Of a DNA stretch of 6,329 bases, positions 1 through 6,329 are shown piece after piece; the stretch's first letter is position 1; the number at the start of each line of letters is the position of its first letter. Source of the stretch: an uncultured Collinsella sp. (GTDB lineage Bacteria > Actinomycetota > Coriobacteriia > Coriobacteriales > Coriobacteriaceae); NCBI GenBank assembly GCA_900757285.1, contig CAAENI010000261.1, positions 1 through 6,329 on the forward strand, in the 5' to 3' direction. The notes below the pieces were generated by a model, which saw only the letters and a list, made by a program, of their open reading frames with translations, did not search any database and had not been told where the DNA came from. A program made the position numbers and the translations under genes.

Positions 1-1
1 C

Positions 2-136
2 GAACTCGCATCCAGTAACGCATCCATCGCCGGGCCGGCCGCAAGCCAGGGGCACCGCGCGTCCCGCGCAAGCTACGGGCACGCCGCAAGCCACGCGCGC
101 CCCACACCCCGCCCCCATACGATGAAGCATGCGTAG
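2..136 (+). other. GC-rich upstream stretch, possible 3' end of a preceding gene
   Basis: No gene can be named here. One frame is open from base 2 to a TAG at 134-136 and would encode about 44 residues rich in Ala, Ser, His, Arg and Pro. Its stop lies just before the strong hairpin at 142-172, which fits the tail of a + strand gene whose body is outside the window. A second frame is also open, to a TGA near 125, and looks equally low in complexity, so the frame is uncertain. The hexamer GCAAGC occurs at 41, 68 and 86 in degenerate copies. The stretch could equally be non-coding. Confidence 0.25.
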
Positions 137-141
137 AAAAT

Positions 142-172
142 CGCCCGCCGTGCCATTAAGGTGCGGCGGGCG
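142..172 (+). terminator. Strong GC-rich hairpin, probable terminator of an upstream gene
   Basis: The arms 142-154 and 160-172 pair over 13 bp (nine perfect G/C pairs at the base, two G-U wobbles near the top) around the loop ATTAA. On the + strand the following bases are CTTGTATA, a weak U-tract. On the - strand the hairpin is followed by ATTTTCT, a better tail. It lies 5 bases after a possible stop codon at 134-136 and ends immediately before the proposed -35 of thrS, so it probably separates the upstream transcript from thrS. Termination strength on the + strand is uncertain because of the poor tail. Confidence 0.55.
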
Positions 173-173
173 C

Positions 174-201
174 TTGTATACCAAGGCAACCTGCCTATAA
201 T
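174..201 (+). promoter_or_regulatory. Predicted sigma-70-type promoter of thrS
   Basis: A perfect TATAAT at 196-201 is preceded at 16 bp by TTGTAT (174-179), a partial -35 match. Transcription would start near 207-209, leaving a leader of about 64 bases before the thrS ATG. The -35 abuts the hairpin at 142-172. No T-box features (specifier loop or TGGAACC-like antiterminator) were seen in this leader. Confidence 0.6.
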
Positions 202-245
202 GATGCAAGTCAAAAACGCCGAGCGCATCGCACGCACTTGCATCA
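201..245. repeat. 10-bp perfect inverted repeat across the thrS transcription start
   Basis: TGATGCAAGT at 201-210 and ACTTGCATCA at 236-245 are exact reverse complements separated by 25 bases. The left arm begins on the last base of the -10 box and covers the predicted start site, so most of it would not be in the transcript. That favours a DNA operator or looping site. If transcription starts further upstream, it would form an RNA stem-loop shortly before the ribosome binding site (AGGAG, 256-260). Confidence 0.5.
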
Positions 246-271
246 GGCATCCGAGAGGAGAAAACATACCC

Positions 272-2035
<1,764 letters not shown>

Positions 2036-2060
2036 GGCAAACTTCACAACAATTAACAAA

Positions 2061-2093
2061 GGCGACCGTCCACATAGGGCGGTCGCCTTTTTT
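2061..2093 (+). terminator. Intrinsic terminator of thrS
   Basis: Arms 2061-2071 and 2077-2087 pair over 11 bp (one G-T wobble) around loop ACATA, followed by six T at 2088-2093. It lies 25 bases after the thrS stop. The A-rich and T-containing left flank could also give some termination in the reverse direction. Confidence 0.93.
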
Positions 2094-2107
2094 CATGCCG
2101 AAATAAG

Positions 2108-2135
2108 AAAAGCCGCTGGTTGAGCGGCTTTTTTT
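2108..2135. terminator. Second terminator, probably bidirectional
   Basis: AAAAGCCGCT (2108-2117) pairs perfectly with AGCGGCTTTT (2123-2132) around loop GGTTG. Seven T (2129-2135) follow on the + strand, and TTTTCTTATTT follows on the - strand. As a + strand terminator it backs up the thrS terminator. In reverse it would stop any transcript coming leftward out of the inverted-repeat segment at 2149-2270 and so protect thrS from antisense transcription. Confidence 0.85.
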
Positions 2136-2176
2136 GTTGCACAAAAAGGTACAGGTTTTTATAGAGGGGTATGGAG

Positions 2177-2197
2177 ATGTACCTACTAGCAGTACAT
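2177..2197. promoter_or_regulatory. Palindrome ATGTAC-N9-GTACAT, possible activator or operator site
   Basis: ATGTAC (2177-2182) and GTACAT (2192-2197) are exact reverse complements nine bases apart. The centre is about 59 bases upstream of the predicted start near 2246, a typical position for an activator helping a promoter with a poor -35. It lies inside the inverted-repeat segment, so it would turn with the promoter if that segment inverts. Confidence 0.35.
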
Positions 2198-2208
2198 TTT
2201 GCGTAATC

Positions 2209-2239
2209 TGGGCAAACGCTGATTAATTGCTCGTATAAT
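2209..2239 (+). promoter_or_regulatory. Predicted promoter of the polysaccharide operon
   Basis: TATAAT at 2234-2239 is a perfect -10. The best upstream match is TGGGCA (2209-2214), four of six bases and 19 bp away, so the -35 is weak and an activator may be needed. Transcription would start near 2246, giving a leader of about 117 bases before the ATG at 2363. As the sequence reads, the promoter faces the NusG-like gene, i.e. the ON orientation if the segment is invertible. Confidence 0.55.
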
Positions 2240-2246
2240 GTCGTCT

Positions 2247-2279
2247 GTCGAAAGATACAAAAACCTGTACTTTTGCGAC
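2247..2279 (+). promoter_or_regulatory. Leader stem-loop containing the right inverted-repeat arm
   Basis: At the 5' end of the predicted transcript, GTCGAAAG (2247-2254) can pair with CTTTTGCGAC (2270-2279), with a bulged G and one unpaired T. The right repeat arm (2259-2270) lies mostly in its loop. Such a 5' hairpin could stabilise the leader or serve as an RNA contact for the NusG paralogue. Neither role is shown by the sequence. Confidence 0.3.
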
Positions 2280-2362
2280 TGCGCCTAGCTGCGAGCGAGA
2301 AGCCTGTTCTAAACGCCCCTGCATTTTCGTGCATCGCAAAGCCAAAAGAGGGGGGCGAGAAC

Positions 2363-2953
2363 ATGGAACAGACGGCACGGCGCCAAGAGCAGCTGCCGGG
2401 TGCTTTTAGCGGCGCCACCACCAACAGCCAGCACGGCCGCGTCCGCTGGTATCTGGTTCACACCCCCAATGGAAAAGAGCGCGAGACCTGCGAAAAGGTC
2501 CGCCGCATTATCCCACACAACCTTATGCAGGACGCTTTTGTGATGCAAAAGGAGTTCTGGTTTAAGCGGGACGGCGCCTGGTCGCTCCAAACCAAGCCAA
2601 TGTACAAGGAATATTTCTTCGTCGCAACGCACGATGCCGCTGCGCTCGATAGGGCCCTGGCCCAGTTGAGCTTTGGCTGTCGCATCGCCGGCAGTAGGGA
2701 GCGGGCGTACATGCCCATGCCGGACGATGCACAGGATTGGTATCGCAGCGTGCTCGATGACGACGGCGTGGTGCGTAACAGCGTTGCGCGCATAGAAGAC
2801 GGCGTGCTGCACATAGAACACGGGCCCTTGGTGGGGCAAGAGGCCCGCGTAAAGAAGATAGACCGTCATAAGCGCTGGTGCCTGGTAGACGTGGGCGATG
2901 GTGGCTCCACTTTTAGGGAGCTGCTTGCGCTGGACGTTCCCAGCAAGACGTAA
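2363..2953 (+). CDS. Specialised NusG paralogue (LoaP/UpxY-like antiterminator)
   Basis: Product of 196 residues. The N-terminal NGN domain spans about residues 28-115: it opens with WYLVHTPNGKE (29-39) and includes the Y-K-E-Y-F-F-V-A strand (81-88), equivalent to PGYVFV in NusG. A KOW-like segment follows at about 152-186 (G154, VGQEARVKKID, then VDV). NusG-family proteins bind RNA polymerase and alter pausing and termination. Paralogues leading a polysaccharide or antibiotic operon (LoaP, UpxY, RfaH-like) act mainly on their own long operon. The 27-residue N-terminal extension is polar and unassigned. The start is ATG 2363 with a GAGGGGGG ribosome site at 2348-2355; an in-frame TTG at 2273 has no such site. 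It is the first gene of the polysaccharide unit, 83 bases before the next gene, with more mixed codon use than thrS or wecC. Housekeeping NusG is less likely given context and divergence. Confidence 0.85.
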   Translation: MEQTARRQEQLPGAFSGATTNSQHGRVRWYLVHTPNGKERETCEKVRRIIPHNLMQDAFVMQKEFWFKRDGAWSLQTKPMYKEYFFVATHDAAALDRALAQLSFGCRIAGSRERAYMPMPDDAQDWYRSVLDDDGVVRNSVARIEDGVLHIEHGPLVGQEARVKKIDRHKRWCLVDVGDGGSTFRELLALDVPSKT

Positions 2954-2998
2954 GGAAGACGTTGCACTAGCAAATTACTTGATTTTGGATTCATAGAT

Positions 2999-3007
2999 GG
3001 GGGGGGG
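2999..3007 (+). repeat. Nine-base poly-G tract ahead of the phosphoglycosyl transferase
   Basis: Nine consecutive G follow the AT of an ATG at 2997. With nine G, this ATG opens a 16-codon frame that stops at 3045-3047, overlapping the GTG start at 3037. With eight G it would instead run in frame into the phosphoglycosyl transferase, adding 13 residues. Such tracts can change length by slipped-strand mispairing. Ribosome-site support for the ATG is weak (only TTGGA around 2985-2989). Confidence 0.45.
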
Positions 3008-3008
3008 C

Positions 3009-3022
3009 TCCTGGGGACAGGA
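3009..3022 (+). promoter_or_regulatory. Small GNRA-loop hairpin over the possible ribosome binding site
   Basis: TCCTG (3009-3013) and CAGGA (3018-3022) pair perfectly around the tetraloop GGGA, which fits the GNRA pattern. The 3' arm contains AGGA, the only Shine-Dalgarno-like sequence before the GTG at 3037, though its spacing of 14 bases is long. The hairpin might limit translation or act as an RNA signal for the antiterminator. A T-rich stretch (3030-3036) follows, but too far away for a normal terminator. Confidence 0.3.
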
Positions 3023-3036
3023 ACGTAAGTTTTATT

Positions 3037-3789
3037 GTGGCTGCTAATAAAGAAGTGACAGAGAGCAATGCGCCCGCGGGGGCAGCGCTGATTGGTCAGG
3101 CTATGGACCAGCGTGAATGCACCGGTCGATATAAGGCTGTGCAATCCATCATGGACTGGGACAACTCGCGCCTGGCCTACCGTGCCGTCAAGCGCGCGTT
3201 CGACATCGTGTTCAGCGGCTGCGTGCTGGCCGTCATTGCCGTGCCGAGTCTGGTGCTTGCCGCGGCCATCCGCATGGAGAGCGAGGGCAGCCCCTTCTAC
3301 AGCCAGATCCGCGTTGGTCAGACCCGCCCCGACGGCAGCCTGTCAACCTTCCGCATGTGGAAGTTCCGCTCCATGTACAAGGACGCCGACGAGCGCCTCG
3401 CCGAGCTCAAGGAGCAAAACGAGATCGCCGGCGCCATGTTCAAGATGAGGGAGGACCCCCGCGTCACCAAGATCGGGAAGTTCATCCGCAAGCACTCCAT
3501 CGACGAGTTCCCGCAGTTCATTAACGTATTCCTGGGCCAGATGTCCGTCGTGGGTCCGCGCCCGCCGCTGCCTAATGAGGTTGCGGAGTACACCGAGTAC
3601 GACCTGCAGCGCCTGGCCGTGAAGCCCGGGATAACCGGCTGGTGGCAGGTGACGGACCGCAATTCAACGGGTTTCGACGGAATGGTCCAGCGCGACCTTG
3701 AGTACATAGCCAAGCGCGGCGTCATCACGGATCTCAAGATCGTTCTACTCACTGTCGTCGAGGTAATTACGGGAAGCGGGGCGTGCTAG
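3037..3789 (+). CDS. Polyprenyl-phosphate sugar-1-phosphate transferase (bacterial sugar transferase)
   Basis: Small monotopic phosphoglycosyl transferase that moves a sugar-1-phosphate from a UDP-sugar to undecaprenyl phosphate on the inner face of the membrane, the first step of a lipid-linked repeat unit. The 250 residues contain a single hydrophobic re-entrant helix (about 54-78, with S60 and P70) after the basic YRAVKRAFD motif. KFRSM follows at 109-113, the catalytic Asp-Glu dyad D156-E157 in SIDEFPQ, VGPRPPLP at 172-179, and the KPGITGWWQV motif at 196-205. It lacks the four-helix N-terminal domain of WbaP/WcaJ proteins, so it is the minimal catalytic type. The start is uncertain: GTG 3037 has only a distant AGGA, and ATG at 3103 or 3151 would keep the whole domain. 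The last 7 bases overlap the next gene. The sugar cannot be read from sequence; a HexNAc would fit the following GT26 enzyme. Confidence 0.92.
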   Translation: MAANKEVTESNAPAGAALIGQAMDQRECTGRYKAVQSIMDWDNSRLAYRAVKRAFDIVFSGCVLAVIAVPSLVLAAAIRMESEGSPFYSQIRVGQTRPDGSLSTFRMWKFRSMYKDADERLAELKEQNEIAGAMFKMREDPRVTKIGKFIRKHSIDEFPQFINVFLGQMSVVGPRPPLPNEVAEYTEYDLQRLAVKPGITGWWQVTDRNSTGFDGMVQRDLEYIAKRGVITDLKIVLLTVVEVITGSGAC

Positions 3790-4541
3790 TGTCAGCCGGC
3801 AATCGTTATCCAATTCTGAACACGTATGTAAACGCCATCTCGCTTGACGAGACGGTGGATGAAATCGAGAAGATCATCGCGAGGGGCGTACCGACCCAGC
3901 ATGTCGTAATCAACGCCTCCAAGGTCAACCTGATGGAGGCGGATCCCGAGCTCGCGTCAATCGTCAACGAATGCCCCCTGATCAACGCCGACGGCGCCTC
4001 GATCGTCTGGGCGGCGAAAAAGCTGGGGGTTCCTCTCGGGGAACGCGTCACGGGCATCGACCTGTTCCAGAGGCTTGTCGGGCTGGCGTCCGAGAAGGGC
4101 TACCGCATCTACCTCTTCGGGGCGAAGGAAGAGGTGGTCACCAAGGTCAAAGCGATTTTCGAGGACAGGTACCCGGGCATCCAGATCGCAGGGTATCGCA
4201 ACGGCTACTTCACCGAGGCGGACGAGCCCCAGATCGTATCCGATATGGCCGCCTCGGGAGCCGACATGATGTTCGTCGCTTTCTCCTCTCCCAAGAAAGA
4301 GTACTGGGTCCACAAGTACATCGACCAGATCGGAATCCCCTTCGTCATGGGCGTCGGCGGCAGCTTCGATGTTGTTGCCGGCGTAACCGACCGAGCTCCG
4401 ACGTGGATGCAGAAGCACGGCCTGGAGTGGTTCTACCGCTTCATCCAGGAGCCCGGAAGGCTGTGGAAACGCTACATCATCGGCAACCTAAAATTCGTCG
4501 CCCTCACGTATAAATACAAGTTCGCTAAGAAAGGTGAATAG
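3783..4541 (+). CDS. WecG/TagA/CpsF family glycosyltransferase (GT26)
   Basis: GT26 enzymes add N-acetylmannosamine (TagA, teichoic acid) or N-acetylmannosaminuronic acid (WecG, enterobacterial common antigen) to GlcNAc on undecaprenyl diphosphate at the inner membrane face. The product is 252 residues, the usual length. Visible motifs are the VINASKVNLM strand (42-51), the family Asp D70 in NADG (the proposed catalytic base), WAAKKLG (76-82), the SSPKKEYW motif (168-175), GVGGSFDVVAG (190-200), and the Arg-rich C-terminal region with RAPTWMQKHGLEW and QEPGRLWKRY that in TagA aids membrane association. The start GTG 3783 overlaps the previous stop by 7 bases. GTG 3789 is an alternative, and GGGAAG upstream (3771-3776) can serve either. 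It sits two bases before wecC. WecB and WecC alongside favour UDP-ManNAcA as donor, but UDP-ManNAc is not excluded. Confidence 0.93.
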   Translation: MLVSAGNRYPILNTYVNAISLDETVDEIEKIIARGVPTQHVVINASKVNLMEADPELASIVNECPLINADGASIVWAAKKLGVPLGERVTGIDLFQRLVGLASEKGYRIYLFGAKEEVVTKVKAIFEDRYPGIQIAGYRNGYFTEADEPQIVSDMAASGADMMFVAFSSPKKEYWVHKYIDQIGIPFVMGVGGSFDVVAGVTDRAPTWMQKHGLEWFYRFIQEPGRLWKRYIIGNLKFVALTYKYKFAKKGE

Positions 4542-4543
4542 CA

Positions 4544-5761
4544 ATGGTTAACGTTATCGGTCTCGGCTACATCGGCCTGCCCACCGCCCTCATGATGGCA
4601 TCCCACGGCGTGGAGGTCGTGGGCACGGATTACAACGAGGAGCTCGTCGCCACGCTCAACGCCGGCAAGACTACCTTCAAGGAGGAGGGCCTGGACGAGC
4701 TGTTCGCCGACGCCCTGAAGTCCGGAATCAAGTTCTCCACCGACTACCAGGTCTGCGACACCTACATCGTCTCGGTCCCCACTCCCTACGACAAGCTAGA
4801 CAAGAAGATCGACCCCTGCTACGTCGTGGCGGCCTGCAAGACCGTCCTCGAGGTCGCGCCCGAGGGCGCCGTGCTCGTAGTCGAGTCCACCGTCTCGCCC
4901 AACACCATCGACCGCTTCGTTCGCCCGCTACTCATAGAGGCCGGCCGCGAGGACGTCAGGCTCGTCCACGCCCCCGAGCGCATCATCCCGGGCAACATGG
5001 TCTACGAGCTGCTGCACAACAACCGCACCATCGGCGCCGACGACCCCGAGGTGGGCGAGGCCGTGGCGAAGGTCTACGCCAGCTTCTGCCAGGGCGAGAT
5101 CTCCGTCACCGACATCCGCACCGCCGAGATGACCAAGGTCGTCGAGAACACCTTCCGCGCGGTGAACATCGCCTTCTCCAACGAGCTCGCCAAGATCTGC
5201 CGCATCGGCGGCATGGACGTCGCCGAGGTCATCCGCATCGCCAACAAGCACCCGCGCGTGAACATCCTCAACCCCGGCCCGGGCGTCGGCGGCCACTGCA
5301 TCCCGGTCGACCCGTGGTTCCTGGTCGGCGACTACCCCGAGACGGCCAACTTCATCCGCCTCGCCCTGCAGACAAACGCCTCCATGCCCGAGTACGTCAT
5401 GCACCGGGCCCACGAGGTCATGGTCGAGCGCGGCATCACGGACGCCTCGAAGGTCGGCATCTACGGCCTCACCTACAAGGAGAACGTCGACGACGTCCGC
5501 GAGTCCCCGACGCTGCAGATGCTCGAGTCCATGTCCGAGCACCTCTGCGCCGGCTCCGTCAAGGTCTACGACCCGTGGGTCGAGCGCGACGAGGTTCCCG
5601 GCCAGGTCCACTCTATGGATGAGTTCCTGGACGGACTGGAGATGGTGATCGTGATGGTCGGCCACTCCCAGGTCACGGACAACCCCGGCATCTTCGGCGA
5701 GCGCGTCCTCATCGACCCGCGCAACGTCTGCGGCGACGGAGAGAACGTCTACAAGCTGTAA
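4544..5761 (+). CDS. wecC: UDP-N-acetyl-D-mannosamine dehydrogenase
   Basis: Cytosolic NAD-dependent dehydrogenase oxidising UDP-ManNAc at C6 to UDP-ManNAcA in two steps. The 405 residues fit the family. The Rossmann motif GLGYIGLP spans 6-13 and D29 is the likely ribose-binding acid. PERIIPG (144-150), TAEMTKVVENTFR (193-205, with K199 and N202) and HPRVNILNPGPGVGGHCIPVDPWF (spanning 236-259) follow. The last carries the catalytic C252. The UDP-binding C-terminal domain has GLTYKENVDDVRESP (308-322). The HPRVNI and VDPWF signatures match WecC better than ordinary UDP-glucose dehydrogenases, though another UDP-HexNAc dehydrogenase remains possible. The ATG at 4544 has AAAGGTG (4530-4536) at good spacing. 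It begins two bases after the GT26 gene and leaves 29 bases before wecB. Third codon positions are almost all G or C, more so than in the NusG-like gene. Confidence 0.93.
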   Translation: MVNVIGLGYIGLPTALMMASHGVEVVGTDYNEELVATLNAGKTTFKEEGLDELFADALKSGIKFSTDYQVCDTYIVSVPTPYDKLDKKIDPCYVVAACKTVLEVAPEGAVLVVESTVSPNTIDRFVRPLLIEAGREDVRLVHAPERIIPGNMVYELLHNNRTIGADDPEVGEAVAKVYASFCQGEISVTDIRTAEMTKVVENTFRAVNIAFSNELAKICRIGGMDVAEVIRIANKHPRVNILNPGPGVGGHCIPVDPWFLVGDYPETANFIRLALQTNASMPEYVMHRAHEVMVERGITDASKVGIYGLTYKENVDDVRESPTLQMLESMSEHLCAGSVKVYDPWVERDEVPGQVHSMDEFLDGLEMVIVMVGHSQVTDNPGIFGERVLIDPRNVCGDGENVYKL

Positions 5762-5777
5762 GACCATGTGACTCTTC

Positions 5778-5793
5778 AGGAGAAATCGTTTTG
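5778..5793 (+). promoter_or_regulatory. Ribosome binding site fixing a TTG start for wecB
   Basis: AGGAGA at 5778-5783 is seven bases before TTG 5791, ideal spacing. It is 19 bases before the next in-frame ATG at 5803, which is too far and would remove the start of the first beta strand. The rare TTG codon is therefore the likelier start. Confidence 0.75.
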
Positions 5794-6329
5794 AAGAAGG
5801 TAATGCTCGTCTTCGGCACCCGCCCGGAGGCAATCAAGATGTGCCCGCTCGCCAACGAGCTCAAGGCGCGTACGGATGAGTTCGAGACCGTCGTGACTGT
5901 GACCGGCCAGCACCGCGAGATGCTGGACCAGGTTCTGCGCGTCTTCGATGTGACTCCCGACCACGACCTGGCGATCATGAAGCCGGGCCAGACGCTGTTC
6001 GACGTGACGTGCGACGTGCTGCTTAAGCTCAAGGCCGTCCTCGAGGACGAGACGCCCGACGTGGTCCTGGTCCACGGCGACACCACGACCAGCTTCGCCG
6101 CGGCGCTCGCGTGTTTCTACCTGCAGATCCCCGTGGGGCATGTGGAGGCCGGCCTGCGCACGCACGACATCTACAGCCCCTGGCCGGAGGAGTTCAACCG
6201 CCAGGCGGTCGACATCGTGAGCGAGTACTACTTCGCACCCACGGAGGCGAGCAAGCAGAACCTGCTCGGCGAGGGCAAGCTCGAGTCCGGGATCTGGGTC
6301 ACCGGCAACACCGGCATCGACGCCCTGCG
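5791..6329 (+). CDS. wecB: UDP-N-acetylglucosamine 2-epimerase (3' end outside window)
   Basis: Non-hydrolysing epimerase interconverting UDP-GlcNAc and UDP-ManNAc in the cytosol, supplying the substrate of the neighbouring WecC. Only 179 codons lie in the window, about half of a family length near 375; the frame is intact to the edge. Visible motifs are FGTRPEAIKMCPL (8-20, with R11 and K16), TGQHREML (38-45), VHGDTTTS (94-101, D97 equivalent to E. coli D95), HVEAGLRT (117-124, E119 equivalent to E117), SPWPEEFNR (129-137, E133 equivalent to E131) and TGN (171-173). The catalytic His near residue 213 lies outside. The start is TTG 5791. The 29-base gap after wecC shows no terminator, so it belongs to the same operon. 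It could also be named mnaA; the reaction is the same. Confidence 0.95.
   Translation, partial: MKKVMLVFGTRPEAIKMCPLANELKARTDEFETVVTVTGQHREMLDQVLRVFDVTPDHDLAIMKPGQTLFDVTCDVLLKLKAVLEDETPDVVLVHGDTTTSFAAALACFYLQIPVGHVEAGLRTHDIYSPWPEEFNRQAVDIVSEYYFAPTEASKQNLLGEGKLESGIWVTGNTGIDAL

Larger units (their letters stand above)
2149..2270. repeat. Promoter segment flanked by 12-bp inverted repeats; candidate invertible switch
   Basis: GTACAGGTTTTT (2149-2160) and AAAAACCTGTAC (2259-2270) are exact reverse complements enclosing 98 bp. The similarity continues outward, loosely, with an A-run and GCAC on the left matching a T-run and GCG on the right. The enclosed DNA is AT-rich and contains a TATAAT pointing right and a palindrome at 2177-2197. 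The segment lies between a bidirectional terminator and a NusG-paralogue gene heading a polysaccharide operon. In Bacteroides such repeats are recombination sites that invert capsule promoters. Inversion here is inference, as no recombinase gene lies in the window. An alternative is a pair of regulator-binding sites. Confidence 0.6.

Noticed and set aside
1..118. Open frame on the - strand from a CAT at 116-118 to the window edge
   Set aside because: It has no ribosome site, an odd Cys/Gly-rich composition and no recognisable motif; too short to support.
161..271. 37-codon upstream extension of thrS
   Set aside because: It runs through the hairpin and the TATAAT promoter, shows no TGS resemblance and lacks a ribosome site; ATG 272 has one.
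202..271. T-box riboswitch in the thrS leader
   Set aside because: The leader is only about 64 bases and lacks the TGGAACC-like sequence and antiterminator structure.
2273..2362. 30-codon upstream extension of the NusG-like gene from TTG 2273
   Set aside because: There is no ribosome site before TTG 2273, it starts at the edge of the repeat arm, and ATG 2363 has a GAGGGGGG site.
2309..2869. 186-codon open frame on the - strand opposite the NusG-like gene
   Set aside because: No domain was recognised in its product, and the + strand frame has convincing NGN and KOW features and a ribosome site.
3971..4513. 180-codon + strand frame inside the GT26 gene
   Set aside because: It is a shifted reading of the GT26 gene, rich in Arg, Gly and His, with no family motif.
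4928..5833. Long 301-codon open frame on the - strand opposite wecC and the start of wecB
   Set aside because: Its product is a monotonous mix of Val, Asp, Leu, Gly, Ala and His, typical of the antisense of G/C-ending codons. It has no recognisable domain and lies over two clear genes.

Overview
The window looks like chromosomal DNA from a high-GC bacterium, most likely a gut actinobacterium of the Coriobacteriia (Collinsella-like). This rests on strongly G/C-ending codons, a threonyl-tRNA synthetase of short bacterial type, and a NusG-paralogue-led surface polysaccharide locus. The assignment is an impression from protein sequence and layout; no search was run. All supported genes lie on the + strand.

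Bases 1-271 hold no confident gene. There is a GC-rich stretch, a very strong hairpin (142-172) that probably ends an upstream gene, and then a promoter with a perfect -10 box and a 10-bp inverted repeat across the predicted transcription start of thrS. thrS (272-2035) encodes a 587-residue threonyl-tRNA synthetase. It has intact editing, catalytic and anticodon-binding regions but lacks most of the usual N-terminal TGS domain. Two intrinsic terminators follow (2061-2093 and 2108-2135).

From 2149 the window changes character. An AT-rich 122-bp segment is bounded by perfect 12-bp inverted repeats (2149-2160 and 2259-2270). It carries a consensus -10 box pointing rightward and a 6+6 palindrome. 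It sits directly upstream of a specialised NusG paralogue (2363-2953) of the LoaP/UpxY kind, and the polysaccharide genes follow. Inverted repeats around a promoter in front of such a gene is the layout of phase-variable invertible capsule promoters known from Bacteroides. This is the main candidate for something undescribed here.

The remaining genes form one tight transcription unit: a monotopic phosphoglycosyl transferase (3037-3789), a WecG/TagA-type GT26 glycosyltransferase (3783-4541), a WecC-type UDP-N-acetylmannosamine dehydrogenase (4544-5761) and a WecB-type UDP-GlcNAc 2-epimerase (5791 to the window edge, truncated). WecB and WecC together make UDP-ManNAcA. The phosphoglycosyl transferase starts the lipid-linked repeat unit, and the GT26 enzyme is the natural candidate for adding ManNAcA or ManNAc as second sugar. 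The NusG paralogue would keep RNA polymerase processive through the long operon. A run of nine G just before the phosphoglycosyl transferase start is a second possible phase-variable site.
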